Below are positions 1-6,939 of a stretch of DNA of 9,654 nucleotides, in pieces; within the stretch, counting starts at the first letter, position 1; each line of letters opens with the position of its first letter. The stretch spans positions 1-9,654 of the forward strand of contig JAJXUS010000045.1 of assembly GCA_021782675.1 (NCBI GenBank), read 5' to 3'. Source of the DNA: Acidobacteriota bacterium. GTDB lineage: Bacteria > Acidobacteriota > Terriglobia > Terriglobales > Acidobacteriaceae. The translations under genes were made by a program, and so were the position numbers. The notes under the pieces were generated by a model that worked only from the letters and a program-made list of their open reading frames with translations, made no database searches and was not told the DNA's origin.

Positions 1-727
1 GATCGTTCTCATACACATCGCAGAGGATCCATACATGCGACAGGTCGGCGATGGTAAAGGCCGTGGCCGAGCCGGAGTACGTGACGCCGGCGGCCGCAGC
101 GCCGGTGACATTCTGCGCCACAATCACGCCGGAGATGGGCGCATAGACGTTGACGATGGTCGATGGGTGTTGCTTGTCAACACCCAGCACCTGCAGTTGG
201 TTTTCCGCGGCTGTCAGATCGGCCTGCGCGTCCTGCTCCGCATTCTGGGCCTGCTCCAGCGCACTCAGCGCAATGGCGCCATGGCTGTACAAATCCTGCG
301 CGCGCGTCTCCGCCTTTTTTGCCAGCAGCTCGTCGTTCTTCGCTTTCATATAGGTGTCAAAGGCGGCGGTGATGTCCGGGCTCTGCACGCGCAGTAGAAG
401 CTGGCCCTTCTTGACGTCGTCGTCCAGCCGCGCTTTGATGTCGACCACGCGACCGCTGGCCAGCGAGATCACCGGGACTTCCCGCGAGACATCCGGCGTG
501 ACTGTGCCCGTCACCTGCAGTTGCGATCGCACCCTGGTCTCGCCCGTGTGAACAACGGCGAACTGCTCAGCGTTGTTGACCGTCAGCAGGCTCATGTCGC
601 CGCTCTCGATAACTTGCGGCGAGGAGGGCGGAGCGCCAGCCGCAGGATTGAACTTCTTTCCGCAGCCAGCGATAAACATGACGAAGCCAGTCAATGCCAG
701 GACCTGCTTCCAGTGTTTCCAGGTCAT
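1..727 (-). CDS. RND efflux periplasmic adaptor (HlyD/CusB-type) lipoprotein, C-terminus beyond left edge
   Basis: Reading down from the ATG at 727-725 there are 242 codons without a stop to the window edge, so only the N-terminal part of the gene is present. Residues 1-22 are a lipoprotein signal: a Trp/Lys n-region, a hydrophobic stretch, and lipobox I-A-G-C with the acylated Cys at 22. Residues ~70-115 form the first half of a biotinyl-lipoyl-like domain (GRVVDIKARLDDDVKKGQ). Residues ~120-183 are an Ala/Gln/Glu-rich alpha-helical hairpin. The second lipoyl half follows at ~190-207 (VYAPISGVIVAQNVTG). The beta-barrel then begins with ADLSHVWILCDVYEND (227-242), typical of the CusB/CzcB heavy-metal branch. 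Such adaptors bridge an inner-membrane RND pump and an outer-membrane TolC channel. The pump gene would be expected beyond the left edge; no TolC gene lies upstream here. Substrate (metal or drug) cannot be read from this part. The start is supported by GAGGA seven bases upstream. Confidence 0.9.
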   Translation of the reverse strand, partial: MTWKHWKQVLALTGFVMFIAGCGKKFNPAAGAPPSSPQVIESGDMSLLTVNNAEQFAVVHTGETRVRSQLQVTGTVTPDVSREVPVISLASGRVVDIKARLDDDVKKGQLLLRVQSPDITAAFDTYMKAKNDELLAKKAETRAQDLYSHGAIALSALEQAQNAEQDAQADLTAAENQLQVLGVDKQHPSTIVNVYAPISGVIVAQNVTGAAAAGVTYSGSATAFTIADLSHVWILCDVYEND

Positions 728-734
728 AGAAAAA

Positions 735-739
735 TCCTC
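735..739 (-). promoter_or_regulatory. Ribosome binding site of the RND adaptor
   Basis: On the minus strand this reads GAGGA, followed by seven bases (TTTTTCT) and the ATG at 727. It fixes the start that gives a proper lipoprotein signal peptide. Confidence 0.65.
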
Positions 740-898
740 GAGAAAAAGCGGCGAATGTGAGAGATGAAACCCCCAACCGCTCCAATCGTTTTGCAGCAGC
801 AAAAGAAAGGGTGCAGATCCCACGCGCTGCGGGGGAAAGCATGAAGGTCCGGCTGAAAGAAACCTCCGCCAAACCGATTGCCCCGGGGACAGATTCCT

Positions 899-920
899 CC
901 CGGATGGGACCATCCCGGGG
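899..920. repeat. GC-rich imperfect palindrome between membrane-protein gene and RND adaptor
   Basis: CCCGGATGG and CCATCCCGGG face each other across a two-base centre, with one extra C in the right arm. The element lies in the 249-base non-coding stretch 728-976, past the stop of the small membrane protein and ahead of the RND adaptor on the same strand. As RNA it could form a stem with a four-base loop. There is no T-run after it on the minus strand, so it is not a standard intrinsic terminator. A dyad like this could also be an operator. I see no gene and no convincing sigma70 promoter in the rest of 728-976. Confidence 0.35.
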
Positions 921-976
921 GCTCTCCTGAGTCAATGCAGGATTGGAGGCAGAGAATGCCTGCGCGGAAGCAGCGT

Positions 977-1390
977 CTACCCGAGGGCGGGCGGCGCGCG
1001 GGCGCGAAGACCGCGAGGAATCAGCGGGAGCTGGACAATCGGCGCACTGGAGATGTTCATCCACGCGAGGAATACTGGAGGCGCCGGCAGGACGCGCGGA
1101 GCGCGATCGAGCAGCATATGGTGCTGCGCGACCGGCGCCAGGATTTGGCGCGGCGCATCGTAGCGGCGCGCAATCTGCTCACCCTCCGCCGGTGCCACCA
1201 TGGCCAGCAGATCATCACTCATGGAAATCGCCGGCAGCAGCAGCGCGATCAGAACAACATATCCCGTCCACAGAGCCCATCCCGGCATCGGGCGTCCTGC
1301 CGCGCGGACGCGAGAGCGCCTGGAGGCAAAGAGCCCCAGTCCCAGTCCGAGGGACACCACGAACCAGACGAGATTGAGGGCCAATTCCAT
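977..1390 (-). CDS. Small membrane protein of unknown function (137 aa)
   Basis: I do not recognise this as a named family. Two hydrophobic segments are clear: residues ~5-22 (LNLVWFVVSLGLGLGLFA) and ~40-56 (ALWTGYVVLIALLLPAIS). A short Arg-rich loop separates them, followed by SMSDDLLAM and a soluble C-terminal tail of ~75 residues rich in Pro, Ala and Arg with no visible motif. The coding strand is chosen because this frame gives well-formed membrane segments, whereas the overlapping plus-strand frames give Arg/Gln-rich non-protein-like sequence. The start ATG is preceded by GGGGA five bases upstream. It sits 249 bases ahead of the RND adaptor on the same strand and may share its transcript. 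I have the impression that similar small proteins occur beside efflux operons in acidobacteria, but cannot verify this. Function unknown. Confidence 0.7.
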   Translation of the reverse strand: MELALNLVWFVVSLGLGLGLFASRRSRVRAAGRPMPGWALWTGYVVLIALLLPAISMSDDLLAMVAPAEGEQIARRYDAPRQILAPVAQHHMLLDRAPRVLPAPPVFLAWMNISSAPIVQLPLIPRGLRARAPPALG

Positions 1391-1503
1391 GGGAATCCCC
1401 TGATTTTACGCCCTGGAGGTAACAATCTCTGTAAAAAGCCCCTGAGAAGTGCCCGGCCGGTCAACGCGCCCTCTGGCAGTCACAGGCCCAAGGCGGCGCT
1501 GCG

Positions 1504-1512
1504 TGTGATAAT
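1504..1512 (+). promoter_or_regulatory. Possible extended -10 promoter of the DsbA-like/PPIase operon
   Basis: TGTGATAAT fits TGn plus a -10 hexamer with one mismatch to TATAAT (GATAAT). No good -35 hexamer lies 16-18 bases upstream. Transcription would start near 1519, leaving a leader of about ten bases before the ATG at 1529. That would exclude the GGAG at 1513-1516 from the message, so either the promoter or that ribosome site is not the one used. The divergent 138-base gap 1391-1528 must hold a promoter for this operon, but this assignment is weak. Confidence 0.25.
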
Positions 1513-1528
1513 GGAGTGATAGATATTC

Positions 1529-2494
1529 ATGGCAAATCGGTCGCGGTTTCTTTCTCTTTTTCTTTTCGTTGGGCTGGCTGCGACTGCAGCCGTCAACGCG
1601 CAGTCTTCGGCGGCGAAACCGGCGGGTGACACCAGGCTGGACCGGGCGATTAAGCTCACAATCCGCTCCCAGTACAACGTTCCTCCGGACTACTCGATTA
1701 CGCTGGGCAAGCGCGCCAAGAGCGAAATCGATGGCTATGACCAGCTTCCGGTAACGTTTATGAGCGGCGGCGGCCAGACCAAGACCACGAACTTTCTGAT
1801 CTCGAGCGACAACAATACGCTGGCCCGCCTGGAAAAATTCGACCTGACCAAGAACCCGGCCGCGCTGATTTCGATCCTGGGGCGTCCCATCCGCGGAAAC
1901 CCACAGGCCAAGGTCACTGTGATCAGCTTTGACGATCTTGAGTGTCCGTTTTGCAGCCGCATGAATGCGGTGCTGTTTCCCGCGACGGAGAAGCACTATG
2001 GATCGCTGGTGCGGTATGTTTACAAGGATTTTCCGCTCCCCATGCACCCCTGGGCCATGCACGCCGCGGTGGATGTGAACTGTCTGGCGACTCAGAGTCC
2101 CACCGGCTACTGGAACCTGGTCGACTACATCCACAGCCACGCCGATGATATTTCCGGTCCACGCGGACAGGAGAACATTGCGCAATCTTTCCTGAGGCTC
2201 GACGCTGCCGCACGGGATGAGGGCAAGCGCCAGAAAGTCGATATGAACAAGTTGAACAGTTGTATCGGCAAGCAGGACGACAAGGCGATTCGCCAGTCGA
2301 TCAAGGAGGGCGAGACGGTCGGTGTCGACGGCACCCCCACCTTGTTCATCAACGGCGAACGCGCTGCCGGCGCTCTGTCGCAGGATATGTTGTGGCCGAT
2401 CATCGATCGCGCGCTGCGCGACGCCGGTCAGACACCGCCCCCTGAAAACAGCGGCGCACGGGCAACAGCGCCAGCAGCGGCTCCCGTTCGATAA
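1529..2494 (+). CDS. Secreted DsbA-family thioredoxin-fold protein (CPFC active site)
   Basis: This is a 321-residue exported thiol-disulfide protein, probably periplasmic. Residues 1-24 form a Sec signal peptide ending at VNA/Q. Residues ~35-112 are an N-terminal region that ordinary DsbA lacks. The thioredoxin-fold domain runs ~118-300, with the active site E-C-P-F-C at 138-142 after VTVISFDDL. The cis-proline loop is at 266-272 (VDGTPTL, Pro270), and NGERAAG follows. Two further cysteines (185 and 245) could form a second disulfide. The C-terminus is an Ala/Pro-rich tail. The family (Thioredoxin_4/DsbA) forms or reshuffles disulfides in exported proteins; whether this one acts as oxidase or isomerase cannot be read here. 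The extra N-terminal domain could be a dimerisation module, as in DsbC/DsbG. The next gene, 44 bases downstream, is a periplasmic proline isomerase, which fits an envelope-folding role. The ATG is the first in frame and gives the signal peptide; GGAG lies 12 bases upstream, which is rather far. Confidence 0.9.
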   Translation: MANRSRFLSLFLFVGLAATAAVNAQSSAAKPAGDTRLDRAIKLTIRSQYNVPPDYSITLGKRAKSEIDGYDQLPVTFMSGGGQTKTTNFLISSDNNTLARLEKFDLTKNPAALISILGRPIRGNPQAKVTVISFDDLECPFCSRMNAVLFPATEKHYGSLVRYVYKDFPLPMHPWAMHAAVDVNCLATQSPTGYWNLVDYIHSHADDISGPRGQENIAQSFLRLDAAARDEGKRQKVDMNKLNSCIGKQDDKAIRQSIKEGETVGVDGTPTLFINGERAAGALSQDMLWPIIDRALRDAGQTPPPENSGARATAPAAAPVR

Positions 2495-2529
2495 CGCAAG
2501 GAGCGGGCCTGCAGGGCAAGAAAAAAATC

Positions 2530-2533
2530 GGAG
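2530..2533 (+). promoter_or_regulatory. Ribosome binding site of the SurA-like isomerase
   Basis: GGAG lies five bases before the ATG at 2539. It favours this start over a second in-frame ATG at 2557, which has only a weak purine stretch ahead of it. Confidence 0.6.
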
Positions 2534-2538
2534 AAGAG

Positions 2539-3657
2539 ATGGGCGAGCAGAGAAAAATGGCACAGTTCGGCAAGGCGACGAAAAGCCCGGCCTCCAGAGG
2601 ATTTGCGGGCTTCCGGGTTCGGGTTGGCCTGACAGCCGTCGCGGCGTGCGCAATGCTGGCCAGCCTTACCTGCGGCTGCAGGAAGACACCGAATCCGGAT
2701 GTATGGGCGACGGTCAATGGCCGGCCCATCATGAAGTCCGAGGTGGAGAAGTACTACAACAACAAGGTCAGCACCATGCAGCAGCAGCCGACGCCTGACG
2801 AGTCGGCCATGCTGAAGCTGGATATCCTCCACTCCCGCATCAACGAAGAGGTGATCCGGCAGCGCGCCGAGAAGATGCACCTGGTGGCCACGGATGCCGA
2901 GGTGGACGCGAAGATTGCACAGCTCAAGGCTCCGTATACGCCCGAGCAGTTCGACGCGCAGTTGAAAGCGAAAGGCCTCACCATGGAGGACGTGCGCCGC
3001 GATGTCTGGCTGAATCTGACTACCAGCAAAGTGATCAATAAAGAAATCAACTCCAGGATCAACATCACGGAAGATGACGTCGCCAACTACTACAACCTGC
3101 ACAAGGCGGATTTCAACCTGATCGAGCCCCAGTATCATCTGGCGCAGATCGTGGTCACGTCTCTACCCGCTCAGCAGGCCGGAAATCTGCAGAACAGCAA
3201 GGCCCGCAATGATGCCGAAGCACGCAAGAAGATCCAGGCCCTGCGCAACCAGCTGGAGAGCGGTGCGGACTTCTCCGGCCTGGCGATGAATTATTCGGAA
3301 TCCCCGGACACGGCCTCGAGCGGCGGCGATATGGGCTTTATTCCGGAGTCGCAGTTGAAGTCCAATCCGGAGTATTACAACGCCATAGCCAAGCTGCACC
3401 CCGGTGAAGTGACGGAGATTCTGCCCATCCTCCAGGGGCCGCAAAAGCAGCCCGTGGGCTACGTCATCTACAAACTGATCGCGATTGAACCTGCCGGCCA
3501 GCATCCGCTGAGCGACCCGCGCGTGCAGCAGATGATTCGCCAGCAGTTGCACGACAGCCGCTCGCGCCTGCTGCAGAGCGCCTACTACGAAGTGCTGCGC
3601 GATCAGGCACGCGTCGTCAATTATTTTGCGGAAGATGTCCTGAAGAGGGATAACTAG
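2539..3657 (+). CDS. SurA-like periplasmic peptidyl-prolyl cis-trans isomerase (parvulin)
   Basis: This 372-residue protein is built like SurA/PrsA. Residues 1-47 are a long basic n-region plus a hydrophobic stretch (VGLTAVAACAMLASL) ending at T-C-G-C, so it may be a lipoprotein with the lipid on Cys45 or Cys47. The lipobox is not canonical, so a cleaved or uncleaved signal is also possible. Residues ~53-195 are a SurA_N-type chaperone domain, beginning VWATVNGRPIMKSEVEKYY and containing many charged helices. Residues ~198-318 are a parvulin domain: YHLAQIVV at the start, then SGADFSGLAMNYSESPDTASSGGDMGFIPESQL, and PVGYVIYKL at the end. A C-terminal helical segment (325-370) packs back on the chaperone part in SurA. 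The predicted role is folding of outer-membrane or secreted proteins. It is probably cotranscribed with the DsbA-like gene upstream. A hairpin sits 15 bases after the stop. Confidence 0.9.
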   Translation: MGEQRKMAQFGKATKSPASRGFAGFRVRVGLTAVAACAMLASLTCGCRKTPNPDVWATVNGRPIMKSEVEKYYNNKVSTMQQQPTPDESAMLKLDILHSRINEEVIRQRAEKMHLVATDAEVDAKIAQLKAPYTPEQFDAQLKAKGLTMEDVRRDVWLNLTTSKVINKEINSRINITEDDVANYYNLHKADFNLIEPQYHLAQIVVTSLPAQQAGNLQNSKARNDAEARKKIQALRNQLESGADFSGLAMNYSESPDTASSGGDMGFIPESQLKSNPEYYNAIAKLHPGEVTEILPILQGPQKQPVGYVIYKLIAIEPAGQHPLSDPRVQQMIRQQLHDSRSRLLQSAYYEVLRDQARVVNYFAEDVLKRDN

Positions 3658-3672
3658 ACGGGAGCAGCGGAA

Positions 3673-3710
3673 GGAGCCGCCTTGCGCGGCTCCGGGGTAA
3701 CCCATGTTTT
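3673..3710 (+). terminator. Probable rho-independent terminator after the isomerase gene
   Basis: GGAGCCGC (3673-3680) and GCGGCTCC (3686-3693) form a perfect 8-bp GC-rich stem with a five-base loop. A short GGGTAACCC dyad and TTTT at 3707-3710 follow. The T-run is short and displaced by about 13 bases, so termination may be partial or assisted. Its position, 15 bases after a stop codon and just before a fresh -10 box, supports a transcription boundary. Confidence 0.55.
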
Positions 3711-3752
3711 CCGCATCCTTGCGGAATCTGCGGCAACAGGCGCCTGTTCTCC

Positions 3753-3758
3753 TATAAT
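3753..3758 (+). promoter_or_regulatory. Consensus -10 box of the TPR-NfeD-slipin-SPOR operon
   Basis: TATAAT matches the sigma70 -10 consensus exactly, in otherwise GC-rich DNA. The predicted transcription start (about 3764-3767) is only a few bases before the GTG at 3769. No close match to TTGACA lies 16-18 bases upstream (GCGGCA at 3730-3735 is the nearest), so the promoter may need an activator. Confidence 0.5.
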
Positions 3759-3768
3759 CAGCAGTACC

Positions 3769-5493
3769 GTGATCCGAAAACCTCAAACGCTTGTGGGCCG
3801 CGCGGGCGGCATCCTGGCCTTCGCAGTTCTGGCGTGCCTGCTGACGCCCGCTGTCTCCCACGCCGCTGGTCTTCCAACCGGCCGCGTCGTCTGGGTCACG
3901 CCGTTTGAGAATCATTCCGCCGCGCCGGGCTTCGACTGGATCGGCATCTCGTTTCCCAACATCCTGAATGCGCGCCTGAGCTCGGCTGGCTTTCTTACCA
4001 TCCGCCGGATGGACCAACGCTACGCCATGCAGCATCTCGGCATGCCGGCGGATTTTCATCCCACTCTGGCCACCACATTCCGCATTGCGCAAACACTGGA
4101 TGCGCAATACGTCGTGCTCGGGTCGTACAGCATCGCCGCCGGACAGGTCACGGCCACCGCGCGCCTTTTGCGCGTCAATAACCCGGCAATGCCGCCACCC
4201 CTGGCGGTAAGCGGCCCCCTCAACCAGTTGATCGAACTGGAGGACAAGCTGGCATGGCAGGTCGCCAGTGCCATAGATCCCACGCTGGCGATCGATGAGC
4301 AGACCTTCATCGCGGACGGAAGTAATCTGCGGCTGGACGCCTTTGAGAGCTACATCCGCGGTGAAGCCGAGGAGGCCCCGCAGCAGCAGATCGAACGGTT
4401 CTCCCACGCCGTGCAGTTGAGTCCTGACTACTCGCAGGCATGGTTTGCGCTGGGCCGCGCGTACTTCGATAACCAGCAATATGAGGAGTCACTCGCCCCG
4501 TTCGCCCGCGTACCCCGGTCCAGCCGCGAATGGCTGGAATCCCAGTTCTACTCGGGCCTCGCGCACCTCTACACCGGCAGTTATGCAGCGGCCCAGTCAG
4601 AGTTTGCATCCATCGCCGCCGTGCTGCCGATGCCCGGCGTGCTGAACAATGAAGGCATCGCCATCAATCGCAGCGGACAGAACGGGACTGGTTTTTTTGA
4701 GCGCGTGGTTCAGCTTGACCCGCAAAATGCTGACTACTGGTTCAATCTGGCTGTATCGCAACGCCGTCAGAAGAACTATGCCGCAGCGCTGAAGGCCGCG
4801 AAAAAGAGTCTGTCTCTGCGGCCGCACGATGAAGAAACCCGGCACCTGATCGACAATCTCGATGCGCTCGCCTTGAGCAACGCGCCCGCTCCGCAAGCTG
4901 CAAAGGCGCCTGCAGAGCCCGCCAATGCGAGTGCCGACGACAGCACACCCGCGATCACCGGCGGAAACTCATCGCCGGCCAACGCAGCCCAGGCCGACTC
5001 TTCAAATAGTGACGCGGACTACGAACCGCTCGAGCGGATCGCCCGCTCCTGGGATGAAAGCTCGTTCCGCCAGGCGGCCTTTGCCATGGAGCAGATCAAT
5101 GCCATCAAGCTGCAGTCCATGCCGCCGCATGCCCAGGCAAAGCTGTTGTGTCAGCGTGGAACTCACTATGTAAAAGAAGGGCTGATCCTGCAGGCGCAAC
5201 GGCAGTTTCAACTGTCGCTGAAGGTGGTTCCGGAGAACGCCTGCGCACTGGCCGGCATGTCGCAGGTGCATGACTTCAGTGGTAATGCGGCAGCGGCGGA
5301 GCGCGAAGCGAAGCGGTCCATTGCCGCCCGCCCCAATGCCGCAGCCTACGTGGTACTGGCACGCGTGGCGCTGCAGCAGCGCTCTTATGCAGAGGCGCGG
5401 TCGGCCGTCGATCACGCGCTGCAGCTCGATCCCAAAAACTCCGCCGCCCTCGGCCTGCAAAGGGCCATCGCCGCACAGGGCACGGCGCAGTAG
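3769..5493 (+). CDS. Exported FlgO/TolB-like and TPR-repeat protein
   Basis: Counted from GTG 3769 the protein has 574 residues. Residues 1-32 are a clean signal peptide: a basic start, GGILAFAVLACLL, and cleavage near SHA/A. Residues ~38-172 resemble the FlgO/TolB N-terminal type domain: VVWVTPFENHS, then DWIGISFPNILNARLSSAGF, then AQTLDAQYVVLGSYS. Helical TPR-like repeats follow at ~190-356 (AWFALGRAYFDNQQYEESL and WFNLAVSQRRQKNYAAAL are typical). An Ala/Pro/Ser-rich linker spans ~370-418, and a second TPR block spans ~455-560, ending AVDHALQLDPKNSAAL. It is probably a periplasmic scaffold; no catalytic motif is seen. The start could instead be TTG 3682, which has AAGGAG five bases upstream but would add 29 residues before the signal peptide and lie upstream of the TATAAT box. 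I prefer GTG, with little or no leader. The NfeD gene begins 31 bases after the stop. Confidence 0.82.
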   Translation: MIRKPQTLVGRAGGILAFAVLACLLTPAVSHAAGLPTGRVVWVTPFENHSAAPGFDWIGISFPNILNARLSSAGFLTIRRMDQRYAMQHLGMPADFHPTLATTFRIAQTLDAQYVVLGSYSIAAGQVTATARLLRVNNPAMPPPLAVSGPLNQLIELEDKLAWQVASAIDPTLAIDEQTFIADGSNLRLDAFESYIRGEAEEAPQQQIERFSHAVQLSPDYSQAWFALGRAYFDNQQYEESLAPFARVPRSSREWLESQFYSGLAHLYTGSYAAAQSEFASIAAVLPMPGVLNNEGIAINRSGQNGTGFFERVVQLDPQNADYWFNLAVSQRRQKNYAAALKAAKKSLSLRPHDEETRHLIDNLDALALSNAPAPQAAKAPAEPANASADDSTPAITGGNSSPANAAQADSSNSDADYEPLERIARSWDESSFRQAAFAMEQINAIKLQSMPPHAQAKLLCQRGTHYVKEGLILQAQRQFQLSLKVVPENACALAGMSQVHDFSGNAAAAEREAKRSIAARPNAAAYVVLARVALQQRSYAEARSAVDHALQLDPKNSAALGLQRAIAAQGTAQ

Positions 5494-5524
5494 ACTTGTG
5501 ACGCGCCTGAGAACGGAACGCATC

Positions 5525-6862
5525 ATGCCGCGAAGGATCCGCCACGGCGGACGACTGAGAACCCTGCTGGCTGCGGCCATCCTGTGCTGCAGCGCATTCG
5601 TTCCGCTGGCGGCTCCGGCCGTGCTCGCCGCCACTCCCGGCCCGGTTGTGCTGGAGATTCCGCTGCACACCACCATCCAGCCCATCAGCGCCAGCTACCT
5701 GGAGCGCGGCCTGCACCATGCCGCGCAGATGGGCTGCGCGGCTGTCGTCATTGAGATGGGAACCCCTGGCGGCCTGCTCACGTCTACGCGCGTCATGGTC
5801 AGCGCCATTGAGGCGTCGCCCGTGCCGGTCATCGTCTACGTTGCGCCGTCGGGCAGCCGTGCCGGCTCTGCCGGTTTCTTCCTTCTGGAGGCCGCAGACG
5901 TCGCCGCCATGGCCCCCGGCACCAATGCTGGCGCTTCGCATCCGATTCTGGAAGGCACCACGATGGACCCGGTGCTGAAACAGAAACTGGAGAACGACGC
6001 CTCGGCGTTTCTGCGCTCTTACGTCTCGCGCCGCGGCCGCAACGTTCCGGCCGCAGAAGATGCCGTGCTGCACTCGAAGTCCTACACCGATCAAGAGGCC
6101 CTGCAGTTGCACCTGATCGACGTGATCGCACCCAACATGGATGCCCTGCTGCAGCAGTTGAATGGCAGGCAGATCACGCGCTTCAGCGGAGCGACCACCA
6201 CACTGCACTTCGAAAATGCTCGGATTGAGCATTTTGCGCCCAGCATCCGGGAGCGAATTCTCGGCGCGCTGACGGACCCGAATCTTTCCGTGCTGCTGCT
6301 GATTCTGGGCGGACTGCTGATCTACATGGAATTCAACGCGCCCGGCACAATTGTCCCCGGAGCCTTGGGAACGCTGCTGGTGCTGCTCGCGCTGTTTGCG
6401 CTCAATCTGCTGCCCCTGGAACATGCCGGTATCGCGCTGCTGGTGGCCGCGGCGGTGCTGTTTGTGCTCGACATAAAATTCGCTACGCATGGCATCCTGG
6501 GTCTGGCCGGTACGGCATGCCTCATCTTCGGCCTGCTCACGCTGGTCGACGGCCCCATTCCCGAGATGCGCGTCGCACTGGGGACCGCGGTGGGCGCGGG
6601 CGCCGGCTTTGGCATCATCACGGTGTTTCTCACGACCATCGCGCTCCGTGCCCGCCGCAATAAGGTGACCACCGGCGGCGATGCCCTGCTGGGCGAAGTC
6701 GCCATCGCGCAAACTGCCCTGGATCCCACGGGCCAGGTGCTGGTTCGGGGAGAACTGTGGCAGGCGCACGCCGTTGCCAGTGCGCAACCCGGGGACCGCC
6801 TTCGAATCGTTTCCCGCAATGGGCTTCTGCTGGAAGTCGAACGTGACCAGCAGGGTTCCTGA
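5525..6862 (+). CDS. NfeD1b-type membrane serine protease (ClpP-class, Ser-Lys dyad)
   Basis: This is a full-length NfeD1b protein of 445 residues. Residues 1-35 are a signal peptide. Residues ~38-215 are the ClpP-like (crotonase-fold) protease domain: MGTPGG at 78-83 forms the oxyanion region, and the nucleophile is Ser115 in RAGSAG. MAPGTNAGASHP (129-140) follows, then Lys154 in QKLENDA, three residues before Asn157 as in the Pyrococcus homologue PH1510, then RRGRN at 169-173. Membrane segments lie at ~253-270, 275-297, 299-318, 322-342 and 352-375. The C-terminal NfeD OB-fold covers ~383-440 (LLGEVAIAQTALDP to LLLEVER). Family members cut the C-terminus of stomatin partners, and the stomatin-like gene is next, 77 bases downstream. 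The ATG at 5525 gives the signal peptide but has only a weak GGA upstream. An in-frame GTG at 5498 would add nine residues. The gene is probably in the same operon as the TPR gene before it. Confidence 0.93.
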   Translation: MPRRIRHGGRLRTLLAAAILCCSAFVPLAAPAVLAATPGPVVLEIPLHTTIQPISASYLERGLHHAAQMGCAAVVIEMGTPGGLLTSTRVMVSAIEASPVPVIVYVAPSGSRAGSAGFFLLEAADVAAMAPGTNAGASHPILEGTTMDPVLKQKLENDASAFLRSYVSRRGRNVPAAEDAVLHSKSYTDQEALQLHLIDVIAPNMDALLQQLNGRQITRFSGATTTLHFENARIEHFAPSIRERILGALTDPNLSVLLLILGGLLIYMEFNAPGTIVPGALGTLLVLLALFALNLLPLEHAGIALLVAAAVLFVLDIKFATHGILGLAGTACLIFGLLTLVDGPIPEMRVALGTAVGAGAGFGIITVFLTTIALRARRNKVTTGGDALLGEVAIAQTALDPTGQVLVRGELWQAHAVASAQPGDRLRIVSRNGLLLEVERDQQGS

Positions 6863-6891
6863 AACTCAATCCGTAAAAAATTGCGCAGCCT

Positions 6892-6917
6892 GCATGCTAT
6901 ACATCGAGACAGCATGC
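6892..6917. repeat. Inverted repeat between nfeD and slipin genes
   Basis: GCATGCT (6892-6898) and AGCATGC (6911-6917) are perfect inverted copies separated by 12 bases. They lie in the 77-base gap between the protease and the slipin, ending 12 bases before the slipin ribosome site (GGAG, 6930-6933). This could be an RNA hairpin that sets the protease:slipin ratio, or a regulator site. There is no T-run, so it is not a standard terminator. Confidence 0.4.
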
Positions 6918-6939
6918 TCGCCATGCGCCGGAGCGCACC

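Noticed and set aside
567..1064. Minus-strand open frame of 165 codons overlapping the adaptor start
   Set aside because: It is out of frame with both the RND adaptor and the membrane protein, overlaps both, and has no protein-like features.
1415..1420. GGAGGT on the plus strand, a strong ribosome-site match
   Set aside because: No ATG, GTG or TTG follows at a usable distance and no coding frame starts there.
1403..1435. Promoter candidate on the minus strand for the 137-aa protein: TTTACA and TAAAAT
   Set aside because: Each hexamer has one mismatch, but the spacing is 21 bases, too long for a sigma70 promoter.
878..1519. Plus-strand open frame of 213 codons opposite the small membrane protein
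   Set aside because: The translation is dominated by Arg, Gln, Pro and His and lacks hydrophobic core patterns. The minus-strand frame gives clean membrane helices and a ribosome site.
1406..2653. Minus-strand open frame of 415 codons across the DsbA-like gene
   Set aside because: It is antisense to a gene with a CPFC active site and signal peptide; its translation shows no coherent fold or motif.
3163..4479. Minus-strand open frame of 438 codons across the isomerase and TPR genes
   Set aside because: It spans two well-supported plus-strand genes and the terminator/promoter region between them, with no recognisable domain.
5276..6787. Long open frame (503 codons) on the minus strand across the NfeD gene
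   Set aside because: It lies antisense to a gene with clear catalytic motifs and translates to an Arg/Gln/Gly-rich sequence without any family features. Such frames are common opposite GC-rich genes.
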